From assembly GCA_036277075.1 (NCBI GenBank), contig DASUNQ010000203.1, positions 1-5,724 of the forward strand: DNA of 5,724 nucleotides, written 5' to 3'. This document shows, piece by piece, positions 1-5,103 of the stretch (position 1 is the stretch's first letter; every line of letters begins with the position of its first letter). The notes under the pieces are model-generated. The model was not told where the DNA came from. It saw nothing but the letters and a program-made list of their open reading frames with translations, and made no database searches. Source of the DNA: DASUNQ01 sp036277075 (lineage in GTDB: Bacteria; Acidobacteriota; Thermoanaerobaculia; Multivoradales; UBA5704). A program made the position numbers and the translations under genes.

Positions 1-952
1 CCAGGGCCGCCGCGGCCTGCGTCAGCCGGCGCCGCCACTCCCCGCGCGCCACGGCGAGGAGCGTCGCGGCGAGCGCGACGCCGTAGAAGAGGCCGAGCAC
101 CTTGGCGCCGGCCGCGAGCCCGAGCGCGGCGCCGGCGAGGAGCGCGTCTTCGCGCCGCGGCGCGCGCAGCCAGCGCAGCCCGAAGGCGCCGGCGGCGACC
201 AGGCAGGCGGCGGTCGGGATATCGACGTACTGCGTCGCCGCGAAGCGGACGACCGCCGGCACGTTGAGGGTCAGGAAGACGGCGAGCGGCCAGTGCCGCG
301 CCGCGCCGAGCTGCCGCGCGACGGCGCCGGCCGCCAGGCCGAGGAGGAGCCAGGCCGGGAGGAAGGCGAGGTTGACGTAGAGCTCGCTGCGCGACGGCGC
401 CATCCACCACCAGAGCCAGACCGAGCCGTTGCCCGGCGCGTAGCCGTAGTAGTTGAGCGGCCGCGGCCCGAGCACCGGCAGGAGGTCGCCGCGCTGCAGC
501 CAGGTCGCGGCGAGCAGCAGGTGGTACATCAGGCCGTCCCAGGAGAGCGGCGGGCGGAGCAGGCCGCGCAGCGCCTCGCTGCCGGCGGCGTGCAGGGTGA
601 GGAGAGCCAGCGCCGGATGCTCGGCGAGCCGCGCCCCGGCGCGCCGGGCGAGGAGCGCGAACGGCGCGAGGTCGGCGCGGGCGAGGGGGCGCGGCAGTCG
701 CGCGAGGAGGAGGACGAGAGCGGCGGCGAGCGGCAGCGCGACGGCGATGCGCAGCGCGCCGAAGGCGCCGAGGAGGAGACCGAGCCCGACCGCGACCGCG
801 CCGCCGGCGACCAGGGCCGCGAGCGCCAGCATCAGCGGATCGGCCGCGGCGCGCCCGCGCAGCAGGCGGAGCGCGAGGAGCGCGCCGGCGAGCGCGAGGA
901 GCCCGAGGGCGGCGAGGGTCGCCAGCGCCCCCAGGGCGTCGGTCCAGAGCAT
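1..952 (-). CDS. GT-C/ArnT-like polytopic membrane glycosyltransferase, C-terminus beyond left edge
   Basis: Reading the minus strand from the ATG at 952-950 gives 317 open codons to the window edge. An in-frame TAG at 994-992 and no other start between them fix this start. The protein is dominated by Leu/Ala/Val membrane segments, roughly residues 8-30, 42-62, 66-85, 195-212, 222-240 and 270-300. Between them lies a loop with W-D-G-L-M-Y-H at 138-144. An acidic residue in the first large outer loop followed by a YH pair is typical of GT-C (GT39/ArnT-like) enzymes, which transfer sugars from polyprenyl-phosphate donors outside the membrane. The stretch Q-Y-V-D-I-P-T-A at 241-248 followed by A-G-A-K near 281-284 also fits that superfamily. 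Fold class is fairly secure; sugar and acceptor are unknown. It diverges from the methyltransferase at 1005. No Shine-Dalgarno site precedes it; GAGAAT at 965-960, seven bases upstream, is a weak -10 candidate, so the transcript may be leaderless. Confidence 0.8.
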   Translation of the reverse strand, partial: MLWTDALGALATLAALGLLALAGALLALRLLRGRAAADPLMLALAALVAGGAVAVGLGLLLGAFGALRIAVALPLAAALVLLLARLPRPLARADLAPFALLARRAGARLAEHPALALLTLHAAGSEALRGLLRPPLSWDGLMYHLLLAATWLQRGDLLPVLGPRPLNYYGYAPGNGSVWLWWWMAPSRSELYVNLAFLPAWLLLGLAAGAVARQLGAARHWPLAVFLTLNVPAVVRFAATQYVDIPTAACLVAAGAFGLRWLRAPRREDALLAGAALGLAAGAKVLGLFYGVALAATLLAVARGEWRRRLTQAAAAL

Positions 953-959
953 GCGGCGG

Positions 960-965
960 ATTCTC
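960..965 (-). promoter_or_regulatory. Weak -10-like hexamer for the GT-C gene
   Basis: The minus strand reads GAGAAT at 965-960, then seven bases, then the ATG at 952-950. It matches TATAAT at four positions, including the critical second A and last T, but lacks the first T. I see no -35 box. The call rests on spacing similar to the other two candidate leaderless promoters in the window. Confidence 0.25.
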
Positions 966-992
966 TCGCACGGCGGCGCCGGCGGCGCACGC

Positions 993-998
993 TACGAT
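993..998 (+). promoter_or_regulatory. Candidate -10 element of a leaderless promoter for the methyltransferase
   Basis: TACGAT (TANNNT class, four matches to TATAAT) is followed by six bases and then GTG at 1005. A -10 box six to eight bases before a start codon, with no Shine-Dalgarno site, is the known signature of leaderless transcripts in many GC-rich bacteria. No convincing -35 box lies upstream. If the site is real, transcription starts at or next to the GTG, which argues against the in-frame ATG at 951. Confidence 0.45.
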
Positions 999-1004
999 CG
1001 GCGC

Positions 1005-1676
1005 GTGCACGGCGGCGAGGGCTACTTCGCGCGGGAGTACTTCGAGCTGCACCCGGGGAAGGTGCGCTATCTCGAATGGCTGCTCGCGCTGCTCCGCGCG
1101 CACGGGGTCGCGGGCGGGCGGGTGCTGGACGTGGGCTCCGGCTACGGGTTCCTGCTCGCCGCCCTGGAGCGGGCGGGCTACGAGCCGGCGGGCCTCGAGC
1201 TGGCGCCGGAGGCGGTGGAGGAGGCGCGGCGGCGCACCCGCGCGGCGATCGCCGCCGGCAGCGCCGAGGACCCCCTGCCGTTCCCCGACGCCCACTTCGC
1301 GGCGATGACGATGCTCGACGTCATCGAGCACCTCCGCGACGTCGCCGGCGCGCTCGCCGAGTGCCGCCGCGTCCTCGCCCCCGGCGGCAAGCTCTTCGTC
1401 ATCACCCTCAACGCCCACAGCCTCGCCCGCCCCCTCCTCGGCCGCAACTGGAGCTGGCACCTCGACCCCACCCACGTCCACATGTTCTCCCCCCGCTCCC
1501 TCCGCGCAGCCCTCGAGAGCGCCGGCCTCCCCGTCACCAAGCTGACGACGATCTCCAACTTCTGCAACGTCGGCGAAGGCAACCCGGCGCTGAAACCATT
1601 GCGGCGTATCGGACGTGTCATCACTACTCCTTGGTTGGGCGACTCGTTACTCGCAGTCGCCGCGCGGGACGGATAG
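1005..1676 (+). CDS. Class I SAM-dependent methyltransferase (Methyltransf_11/UbiG-like)
   Basis: This 223-residue cytoplasmic protein shows the class I methyltransferase order. Motif I is V-L-D-V-G-S-G-Y-G at 40-48, and G-L-E-L at 63-66 gives the acidic residue that binds the SAM ribose. D-V-I-E-H-L at 105-110 is motif IV-like, followed by R-R-V-L-A-P-G-G at 121-128. The segment D-P-T-H-V-H-M-F-S-P at 154-163 recurs in methyltransferases of polysaccharide and lipid clusters. Length is normal and the end W-L-G-D-S-L-L-A-V-A looks native. I chose GTG 1005 because TACGAT lies six bases upstream and homology-like sequence begins right after it. The alternative ATG at 951 adds 18 residues unlike the family, and its first bases overlap the divergent ATG. 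Codons change along the gene: G-rich at first, then C-ending, then about 28 codons with many A/T-ending choices. Context suggests a sugar or lipid substrate, but none can be named. Confidence 0.85.
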   Translation: MHGGEGYFAREYFELHPGKVRYLEWLLALLRAHGVAGGRVLDVGSGYGFLLAALERAGYEPAGLELAPEAVEEARRRTRAAIAAGSAEDPLPFPDAHFAAMTMLDVIEHLRDVAGALAECRRVLAPGGKLFVITLNAHSLARPLLGRNWSWHLDPTHVHMFSPRSLRAALESAGLPVTKLTTISNFCNVGEGNPALKPLRRIGRVITTPWLGDSLLAVAARDG

Positions 1677-1677
1677 T

Positions 1678-1848
1678 GCCGCGTGAGGTGCCGGTCCAGA
1701 GGCCCGCGAAGAGGCGCGCCCGCTGCGCGGGTTCCAGATCAGGAGAGATGGTGGAGGCAGAGTCGGGTCGGCTCCGTTCGCGTACGGCGGTGGTGACCGC
1801 ACCCGAACGCGCCGCTTCGCGGGCCTCTGGCCCGGCACATCACGCGGC
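1678..1848. repeat. 171-base inverted-repeat element (MITE- or paired-REP-like)
   Basis: The arms at 1678-1718 and 1808-1848 are reverse complements at 38 of 41 positions; mismatches are 1687/1839, 1695/1831 and 1712/1814. They enclose 89 bases. Within the right arm, read on the minus strand, there are two small hairpins: GGCC-AGA-GGCC and CCGC-GAA-GCGG. Each arm therefore resembles a REP unit, and the pair resembles two REPs in opposite orientation. The loop has its own hairpin at 1719-1731 (CCCGC-TGC-GCGGG), and TCGGGT in the loop can pair with ACCCGA at 1801-1806. The element begins two bases after the methyltransferase stop. I see no clear target-site duplication, no ORF typical of a transposase, and no T-run. 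Alternatives are a strong structured 3' end or a non-mobile remnant. Confidence 0.75.
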
Positions 1849-1885
1849 GACACGGTCCGAACCTCTGAAGTGACGTCGCCCCCAC

Positions 1886-1913
1886 CCAGATCCTTCGCTG
1901 AACTCAGAATGAC
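1886..1913 (-). repeat. Copy of a widespread bacterial dispersed repeat (VILSSAKDL type)
   Basis: On the minus strand the 28 bases start with GTCATTCTGAG and continue with CAGCGAAGGATCTGG. In one frame this reads V-I-L-S-S-A-K-D-L; on the other strand it gives S-F-A-E-L-R-M-T. I recognise this as a short intergenic repeat common in genomes of several environmental phyla, where spurious proteins often contain VILS-AKDL. It is less GC-rich than its surroundings. Its function is not established, and it is not coding here. Confidence 0.6.
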
Positions 1914-1938
1914 CTCGGCAGGGGTTCCACCGCCGGTG

Positions 1939-1975
1939 CCGGGGCCGGGAGGTCCCCGGAGCGCCGGGCGCTCCG
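1939..1975. repeat. Two overlapping GC-rich hairpins
   Basis: CCGGGG at 1939-1944 pairs with CCCCGG at 1954-1959. Overlapping it, the nine bases at 1957-1965 (CGGAGCGCC) are the exact reverse complement of 1967-1975, with a single base between, so the real loop would be larger. The two stems share 1957-1959 and exclude each other. GGAGCGCC occurs again near 2073-2080. No T-run follows on either strand. It may act as a barrier between the convergent genes or be repeat debris. Confidence 0.4.
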
Positions 1976-2157
1976 ACCGCTCCCCCTCGCAGTCCACCGT
2001 GCGAGGCGCCGGAGCCGACAAGGTGTCTGCCAGCACCGCCCCTCTGAACCAGCACGCGAAGCGCGGTCACCAAGGAGCGCCCGGCGCGGAGGGGAGCCTC
2101 CCGGCCCCCACACCGGAACGAGGAGCTTTGCGCTGCGCGGATGCACCGGACCGACCG

Positions 2158-3291
2158 CTACAAGAGCCTTTCAAAGATCTCCTCGAATCGCCGCGCGATT
2201 TCCCCCCAGTCGTACTCCTCTGCCCGCGCCCTCCCTCCCGCCGCCAACCGCCCCCGCTCCCCTTCGTCCGACAACAGCGAACCCAGCACCGAACCAAGCT
2301 CCTCGGCGTCCGCGGCGCAGCACACCCCTTCCACCCCGTCGCGCACGAGCTCCGCAACCGCGCTCTCCGAAGACTCGCAGAAAACGACCGGCAACCCCGC
2401 CGCCATCGCCTCCAGCGGAAACAATCCGAAACCCTCCCGCTCCGAAGGCTGCACCGCAATGCGCGCCCCCCCCATCGCCCTCCACACCTCCTCGCTCGTC
2501 TCCACGTGCCCCCGGAAGTCCACCCGGTCGGCGATCCCCAGCTCCCGCGCCAGCGCCTCCAGCCGCCCCCGCTCCGGCCCCTCGCCGAAGACCGCCAGCA
2601 GCTCCCCGGGCACCGTCTCGGCCAGCCTCCGCACCGCGGCGAGCAGCAGCGGCAGCCGCTTGTGCGCGATCAGCCGTCCCGCGAAGACCAGCGGCGGCGC
2701 CCCGCGCTCGGCGTCGCGCGCCGCCGCCCGCACCCGCGCCACGTCGATGCCGCACGGCACCAGCTCGACGGCGCCGCGCCGCCGCGCCGCCAGCCGCTCC
2801 GCCGTCAGGCGGCTCGTCGCCGTCGCCAGCGTGCCGAGGTGCGCCGTCCCCCACTCGACCGCGCGGTAGGCCGGCGCCTTCGCCGCGCCGACGTAGTCGC
2901 GCCAGTAGCCCGCCCAGTACTCGAACCAGGTGACGACCAGGGGCTTGCCCGCGCGCCGGCAGCGCGCCGCCAGCGGCAGGAGGTGGACGTAGGGCATGTT
3001 CGGCGTCTCGACCACGTCGTAGGGCGCGAGGTCGAAGCGCGCCGCGGCGGCGGCGAAGCGGAGCGCCTGGCGGGTGCTGCGCTTGCCCTCGCGGTTGTAG
3101 AGCCGGCCGCCGAGCTCGCCGAGCGAGCGCACGTGGAGGCGCGGCGGCTCCCCCGCGAGATCGCCGCAGAAGCCCGCCAGCGTCACCTCGTGGCCGCGCC
3201 GCACCAGCGCGCGCGCCATCTCGTGGTTGCGCGTCTCCACCCCGCCGATGAAGTCGGGGTAGACGGTCTCGTAGAGGATGAGGACGTGCAG
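2158..3291 (-). CDS. GT4-family glycosyltransferase (GT-B fold), probable CTG start
   Basis: With the CTG at 3291-3289 as start, this is a 377-residue cytoplasmic GT-B enzyme. It opens with the first Rossmann strand H-V-L-I-L-Y and the glycine loop G-G-V-E (16-19). The C-terminal domain has V-P-C-G-I-D (178-183), F-A-G-R-L with R206 and K211 as phosphate-binding residues, and the E-x7-E pair E286/E294 in E-G-F-G-L-F-P-L-E. These are hallmarks of retaining GT4 enzymes using nucleotide sugars. The first ATG/GTG/TTG is GTG 3240, which encodes the V of G-G-V-E and would remove the first strand. CTG 3291 instead sits six bases after AGAAGG and makes normal length. It is the last gene of the minus-strand operon, 14 bases after the GT2 stop. 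The C-terminal half uses mostly G-ending codons, with more A/T-ending ones near the end, unlike the CGC/CTC/GGC style of the N-terminal half. Sugar and acceptor are unknown. Confidence 0.88.
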   Translation of the reverse strand: MHVLILYETVYPDFIGGVETRNHEMARALVRRGHEVTLAGFCGDLAGEPPRLHVRSLGELGGRLYNREGKRSTRQALRFAAAAARFDLAPYDVVETPNMPYVHLLPLAARCRRAGKPLVVTWFEYWAGYWRDYVGAAKAPAYRAVEWGTAHLGTLATATSRLTAERLAARRRGAVELVPCGIDVARVRAAARDAERGAPPLVFAGRLIAHKRLPLLLAAVRRLAETVPGELLAVFGEGPERGRLEALARELGIADRVDFRGHVETSEEVWRAMGGARIAVQPSEREGFGLFPLEAMAAGLPVVFCESSESAVAELVRDGVEGVCCAADAEELGSVLGSLLSDEGERGRLAAGGRARAEEYDWGEIARRFEEIFERLL

Positions 3292-3297
3292 GGGGCG

Positions 3298-3303
3298 CCT
3301 TCT
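3298..3303 (-). promoter_or_regulatory. Ribosome binding site that decides the GT4 start
   Basis: The minus strand reads AGAAGG at 3303-3298, then CGCCCC, then CTG at 3291. The purine-rich site and six-base spacing are good, and it lies in the 14-base gap after the GT2 stop at 3308-3306. No ATG, GTG or TTG occurs in the GT4 frame between this site and codon 18, so it supports a CTG start. Confidence 0.55.
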
Positions 3304-3305
3304 CG

Positions 3306-4217
3306 CTACCGCCAGGGCAGCAAAGAGGCGAGCTCGGCCGAGCGGCGGTTGATCGAGGAGAGCAGCACGCCGCAGGTGAAGGAGAGCGCCGCCAGGATGA
3401 AGAGCGCCGCCGAGAGCACCGCCAGCGGCAGCCGCGGCACCAGGCCGCTGCGCAGGAACTCGGCGATGACCACCGCGCCGCCGGCGAGCGAGAGGACGAG
3501 GAAGAGCAGCGCCAGCCCGCCGAAGAAGGCGAGCGGCCGGTAGTCGCGGAAGAAGGTGAGGATGGCGAAGAGGATGCGCGTGCCGTCGCGGTAGGTCTGC
3601 AGCTTCGACGGGCTCTCCTGCGGCCGCGCCCGGTAGCGCACCGGCACCTCGGCCACCGGGAAGCGCTGCACCGCCGCCTGGAGCGACATCTCCGCCTCGA
3701 CCTCGAAGCCCTGCGCGATGAGCGGGCAGGCCTCGAGGAAACGGCGCGTCACCACCCGGTAGCCGGAGAAGAGGTCGCGCGTGCGCACTCCGAAGAGCAG
3801 GCGCACCAGCGCGATGAAGAGCCGGTTGCCGAGCGAGTGGCCGGCGCGGAACGCGCCCTCGTCGGCGCCGGCGAGGCGCGTCGCCACGACCATCTCGGCG
3901 CCCGCGCGGGCGGCGGCGAGGAGCCGCTCGGCGTCCGCCGCCGGGTAGGTGTCGTCGCCGTCCACCATCACGTAGTAGTCGGCCTCGCCCGCCCGCCGCA
4001 GCCCCGACAGCAGCGCGAACCCCTTGCCCGGCCGCGGCTCGTGGACCACCGTGGCGCCGGCGGCGCGCGCCGCCGCGGCGGTGCCGTCCGTCGAGGCGTT
4101 GTCCACCACCAGCACCTCGGCCGCCGGCAGCGCGGCGCGGAAGTCGCGCACCACCCGGCCGACCGTCGCCTCCTCGTCGCGGCAGGGGATGACGACCGCG
4201 ACGCGCTCAGCTGCCAT
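3306..4217 (-). CDS. Polyprenyl-phosphate glycosyltransferase, GT2 (DPM1/GtrB-like) with two C-terminal membrane helices
   Basis: This 303-residue protein begins with a GT-A domain: V-A-V-V-I-P-C-R-D-E-E (6-16), V-V-D-N-A-S-T-D-G-T (37-46), G-K-G-F-A (64-68), and the metal/donor motif D-G-D-D-T-Y-P (86-92). F-S-G-Y-R at 150-154 and G-F-E-V-E-A-E at 170-176 are typical of dolichyl/undecaprenyl-phosphate sugar synthases. S-K-L-Q-T-Y-R-D-G-T-R-I-L follows at 204-216. Two hydrophobic segments at about 228-252 and 262-288 would anchor it in the inner membrane, as in GtrB-like enzymes. The expected reaction is transfer of a hexose from a nucleotide sugar to polyprenyl phosphate; which hexose is not visible. 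The ATG at 4217-4215 overlaps the end of the UbiA gene by 11 bases, with only a weak GGA upstream, so translation is probably coupled. Such lipid-linked sugars feed GT-C enzymes, two candidates for which flank the locus. Confidence 0.9.
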   Translation of the reverse strand: MAAERVAVVIPCRDEEATVGRVVRDFRAALPAAEVLVVDNASTDGTAAAARAAGATVVHEPRPGKGFALLSGLRRAGEADYYVMVDGDDTYPAADAERLLAAARAGAEMVVATRLAGADEGAFRAGHSLGNRLFIALVRLLFGVRTRDLFSGYRVVTRRFLEACPLIAQGFEVEAEMSLQAAVQRFPVAEVPVRYRARPQESPSKLQTYRDGTRILFAILTFFRDYRPLAFFGGLALLFLVLSLAGGAVVIAEFLRSGLVPRLPLAVLSAALFILAALSFTCGVLLSSINRRSAELASLLPWR

Positions 4218-5082
4218 AGACGATCCAGGCCACCGCGCCCCCCCAGAGCGCCATGTTGATGAGGAACGGCGGGTCGCCGAGGATCGCCTCGGTCGGGTTG
4301 CGCTGCTGCGGGCTCTGGTAGATGAGGTAGAGATAGCGGAAGATCCCGAACAGCACCAGCGGGATCGTGTAGACCAGGTACTCCGGGTGGTGGTACTTGG
4401 CGACCGTCTCGGGGGCGATGGCGTAGAGCGCGTAGGCGAGGACCGAGGAGGCGGTCACCACGTTGATCATCTGGTCGAGGAAGGCGGGGCTGTACTGGTC
4501 GAGGACCCGGCGCTGCTCGGTGGCGCCGCCGGCGAGGAGGATCAGCTCGTGCCGGCGCTTCGAGAAGGCGAGGAAGAGCGAGAGGAAGATGGTGCAGAGG
4601 ACCAGCCAGGAGGAGACCTCGACCGCGGCGGCGACCGCCCCGCCGACGACGCGCAGCACGAACCCCAGGCTGATCGCCATGACGTCGAGGATGACCTGGT
4701 GCTTCAACCAGACGGTGTAGGCGAGGTTGAGCAGCAGGTAGCCGGCGAGGACCGGCACCACCTCCTCGCGCGCGGCGAGGGCCGCGGCGACCGCGGCCAG
4801 GGCGAGCACCGCCGCCGCGGCCGCGGCGACGGGGACGGCGAGCGCGCCCGAGGCGATCGGCCGCAGCTTCTTGAGCGGGTGGCGGAGGTCCTCCTCGCGG
4901 TCGCGCAGGTCGTTGAACAGGTAGACGGCGCTCGAGGCGCAGCAGAAGGCAAGCAGCGCGAGGAGCGAGCGCGTGACCGCCGCCGGCTCCCCCAGCTTCT
5001 GGGCGAAGACGAGCGGCGCCAGGACGAAGAGGTTCTTGGCCCACTGCGTGGGCCGCAGCGAGCGCACGAGCGGCCGGAGCAT
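4207..5082 (-). CDS. UbiA-family prenyltransferase, decaprenyl-phosphate phosphoribosyltransferase-like
   Basis: This 291-residue polytopic protein matches the subfamily of mycobacterial Rv3806c (DPPR synthase), which transfers 5-phosphoribose from PRPP to polyprenyl phosphate as the first step to polyprenyl-phosphate arabinose or ribose. It opens with L-R-P-T-Q-W-A-K-N (9-17). The first aspartate motif is N-D-L-R-D-R-E-E-D (57-65), followed by H-P-L-K-K-L-R-P-I-A-S-G (68-79), a run that marks this subfamily rather than quinone or heme UbiA enzymes. The second conserved region is Y-T-V-W-L-K-H-Q-V-I-L-D (122-133), and S-K-R-R-H-E-L lies at 174-180. About nine membrane segments are expected. 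It is the first gene of the minus-strand operon. The ATG at 5082 begins the family's N-terminus; the frame stays open upstream to 5445, but that part is Arg/Glu-rich and unrelated. TACAAT at 5096-5091 lies eight bases before the ATG without a Shine-Dalgarno site. No DprE1/DprE2 or phosphatase gene is in view, so the final sugar is uncertain. Confidence 0.9.
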   Translation of the reverse strand: MLRPLVRSLRPTQWAKNLFVLAPLVFAQKLGEPAAVTRSLLALLAFCCASSAVYLFNDLRDREEDLRHPLKKLRPIASGALAVPVAAAAAAVLALAAVAAALAAREEVVPVLAGYLLLNLAYTVWLKHQVILDVMAISLGFVLRVVGGAVAAAVEVSSWLVLCTIFLSLFLAFSKRRHELILLAGGATEQRRVLDQYSPAFLDQMINVVTASSVLAYALYAIAPETVAKYHHPEYLVYTIPLVLFGIFRYLYLIYQSPQQRNPTEAILGDPPFLINMALWGGAVAWIVYGS

Positions 5083-5089
5083 CGGCGGG

Positions 5090-5096
5090 TATTGTA
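5090..5096. promoter_or_regulatory. Shared bidirectional -10 element between UbiA-like and YfhO-like genes
   Basis: The plus strand reads TATTGTA here. TATTGT (5090-5095) is a four-of-six -10 box pointing right, with eight bases to GTG 5104. On the minus strand TACAAT (5096-5091) is a five-of-six box pointing left, with eight bases to ATG 5082. Neither gene has a well-spaced Shine-Dalgarno site and I find no -35 box. The whole gap is 21 bases, so a promoter for either gene that lay outside this box would sit inside the other gene. Symmetric -10 elements that fire both ways are known in bacteria; that this one does is inference. Confidence 0.5.
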
Positions 5097-5103
5097 AGAG
5101 CCC

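Larger units (their letters stand above)
1677..2157. other. 481-base non-coding region between convergent genes
   Basis: This gap separates the methyltransferase stop from the GT4 stop, so both genes point into it. Open frames cross it on both strands, but their products are Arg/Pro/Ser-rich shadows without domains, as expected at high GC. It holds the 171-base inverted repeat, the dispersed VILSSAKDL-type repeat and a compact hairpin near 1939-1975. No T-tract follows any of these hairpins on either strand, so I see no standard intrinsic terminator, although the structures could still slow polymerase. From about 1980 to 2157 I see only short GC-rich repeats and no gene. Confidence 0.7.

Noticed and set aside
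1731..1745. T-loop-like GGTTC suggesting a tRNA
   Set aside because: The T-loop consensus fails after GGTTC, and no acceptor, D or anticodon stems fit around it.
1678..1848. Inverted repeat as an intrinsic terminator
   Set aside because: No T-tract follows the right arm on the plus strand or the left arm on the minus strand, and the 89-base loop is far too large.
293..1873. 526-codon open frame on the plus strand
   Set aside because: Arg/Glu/Gly/Pro-rich without any domain; it lies opposite a clear membrane-protein gene and in the wrong frame over the methyltransferase. Long shadow frames are expected at this GC.
1647..2036. 129-codon minus-strand frame containing VILSSAKDL
   Set aside because: It is a read-through of the inverted repeat and the dispersed repeat; peptides of this kind are common annotation artefacts.
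1870..3543. 557-codon open frame on the plus strand
   Set aside because: Arg/Pro/His-rich shadow antisense to the GT4 and GT2 genes, and it crosses the repeat region; no recognisable fold.
4024..5097. 357-codon plus-strand frame opposite GT2 and UbiA
   Set aside because: Low-complexity Arg/Asp/Glu composition, antisense to two well-supported genes.
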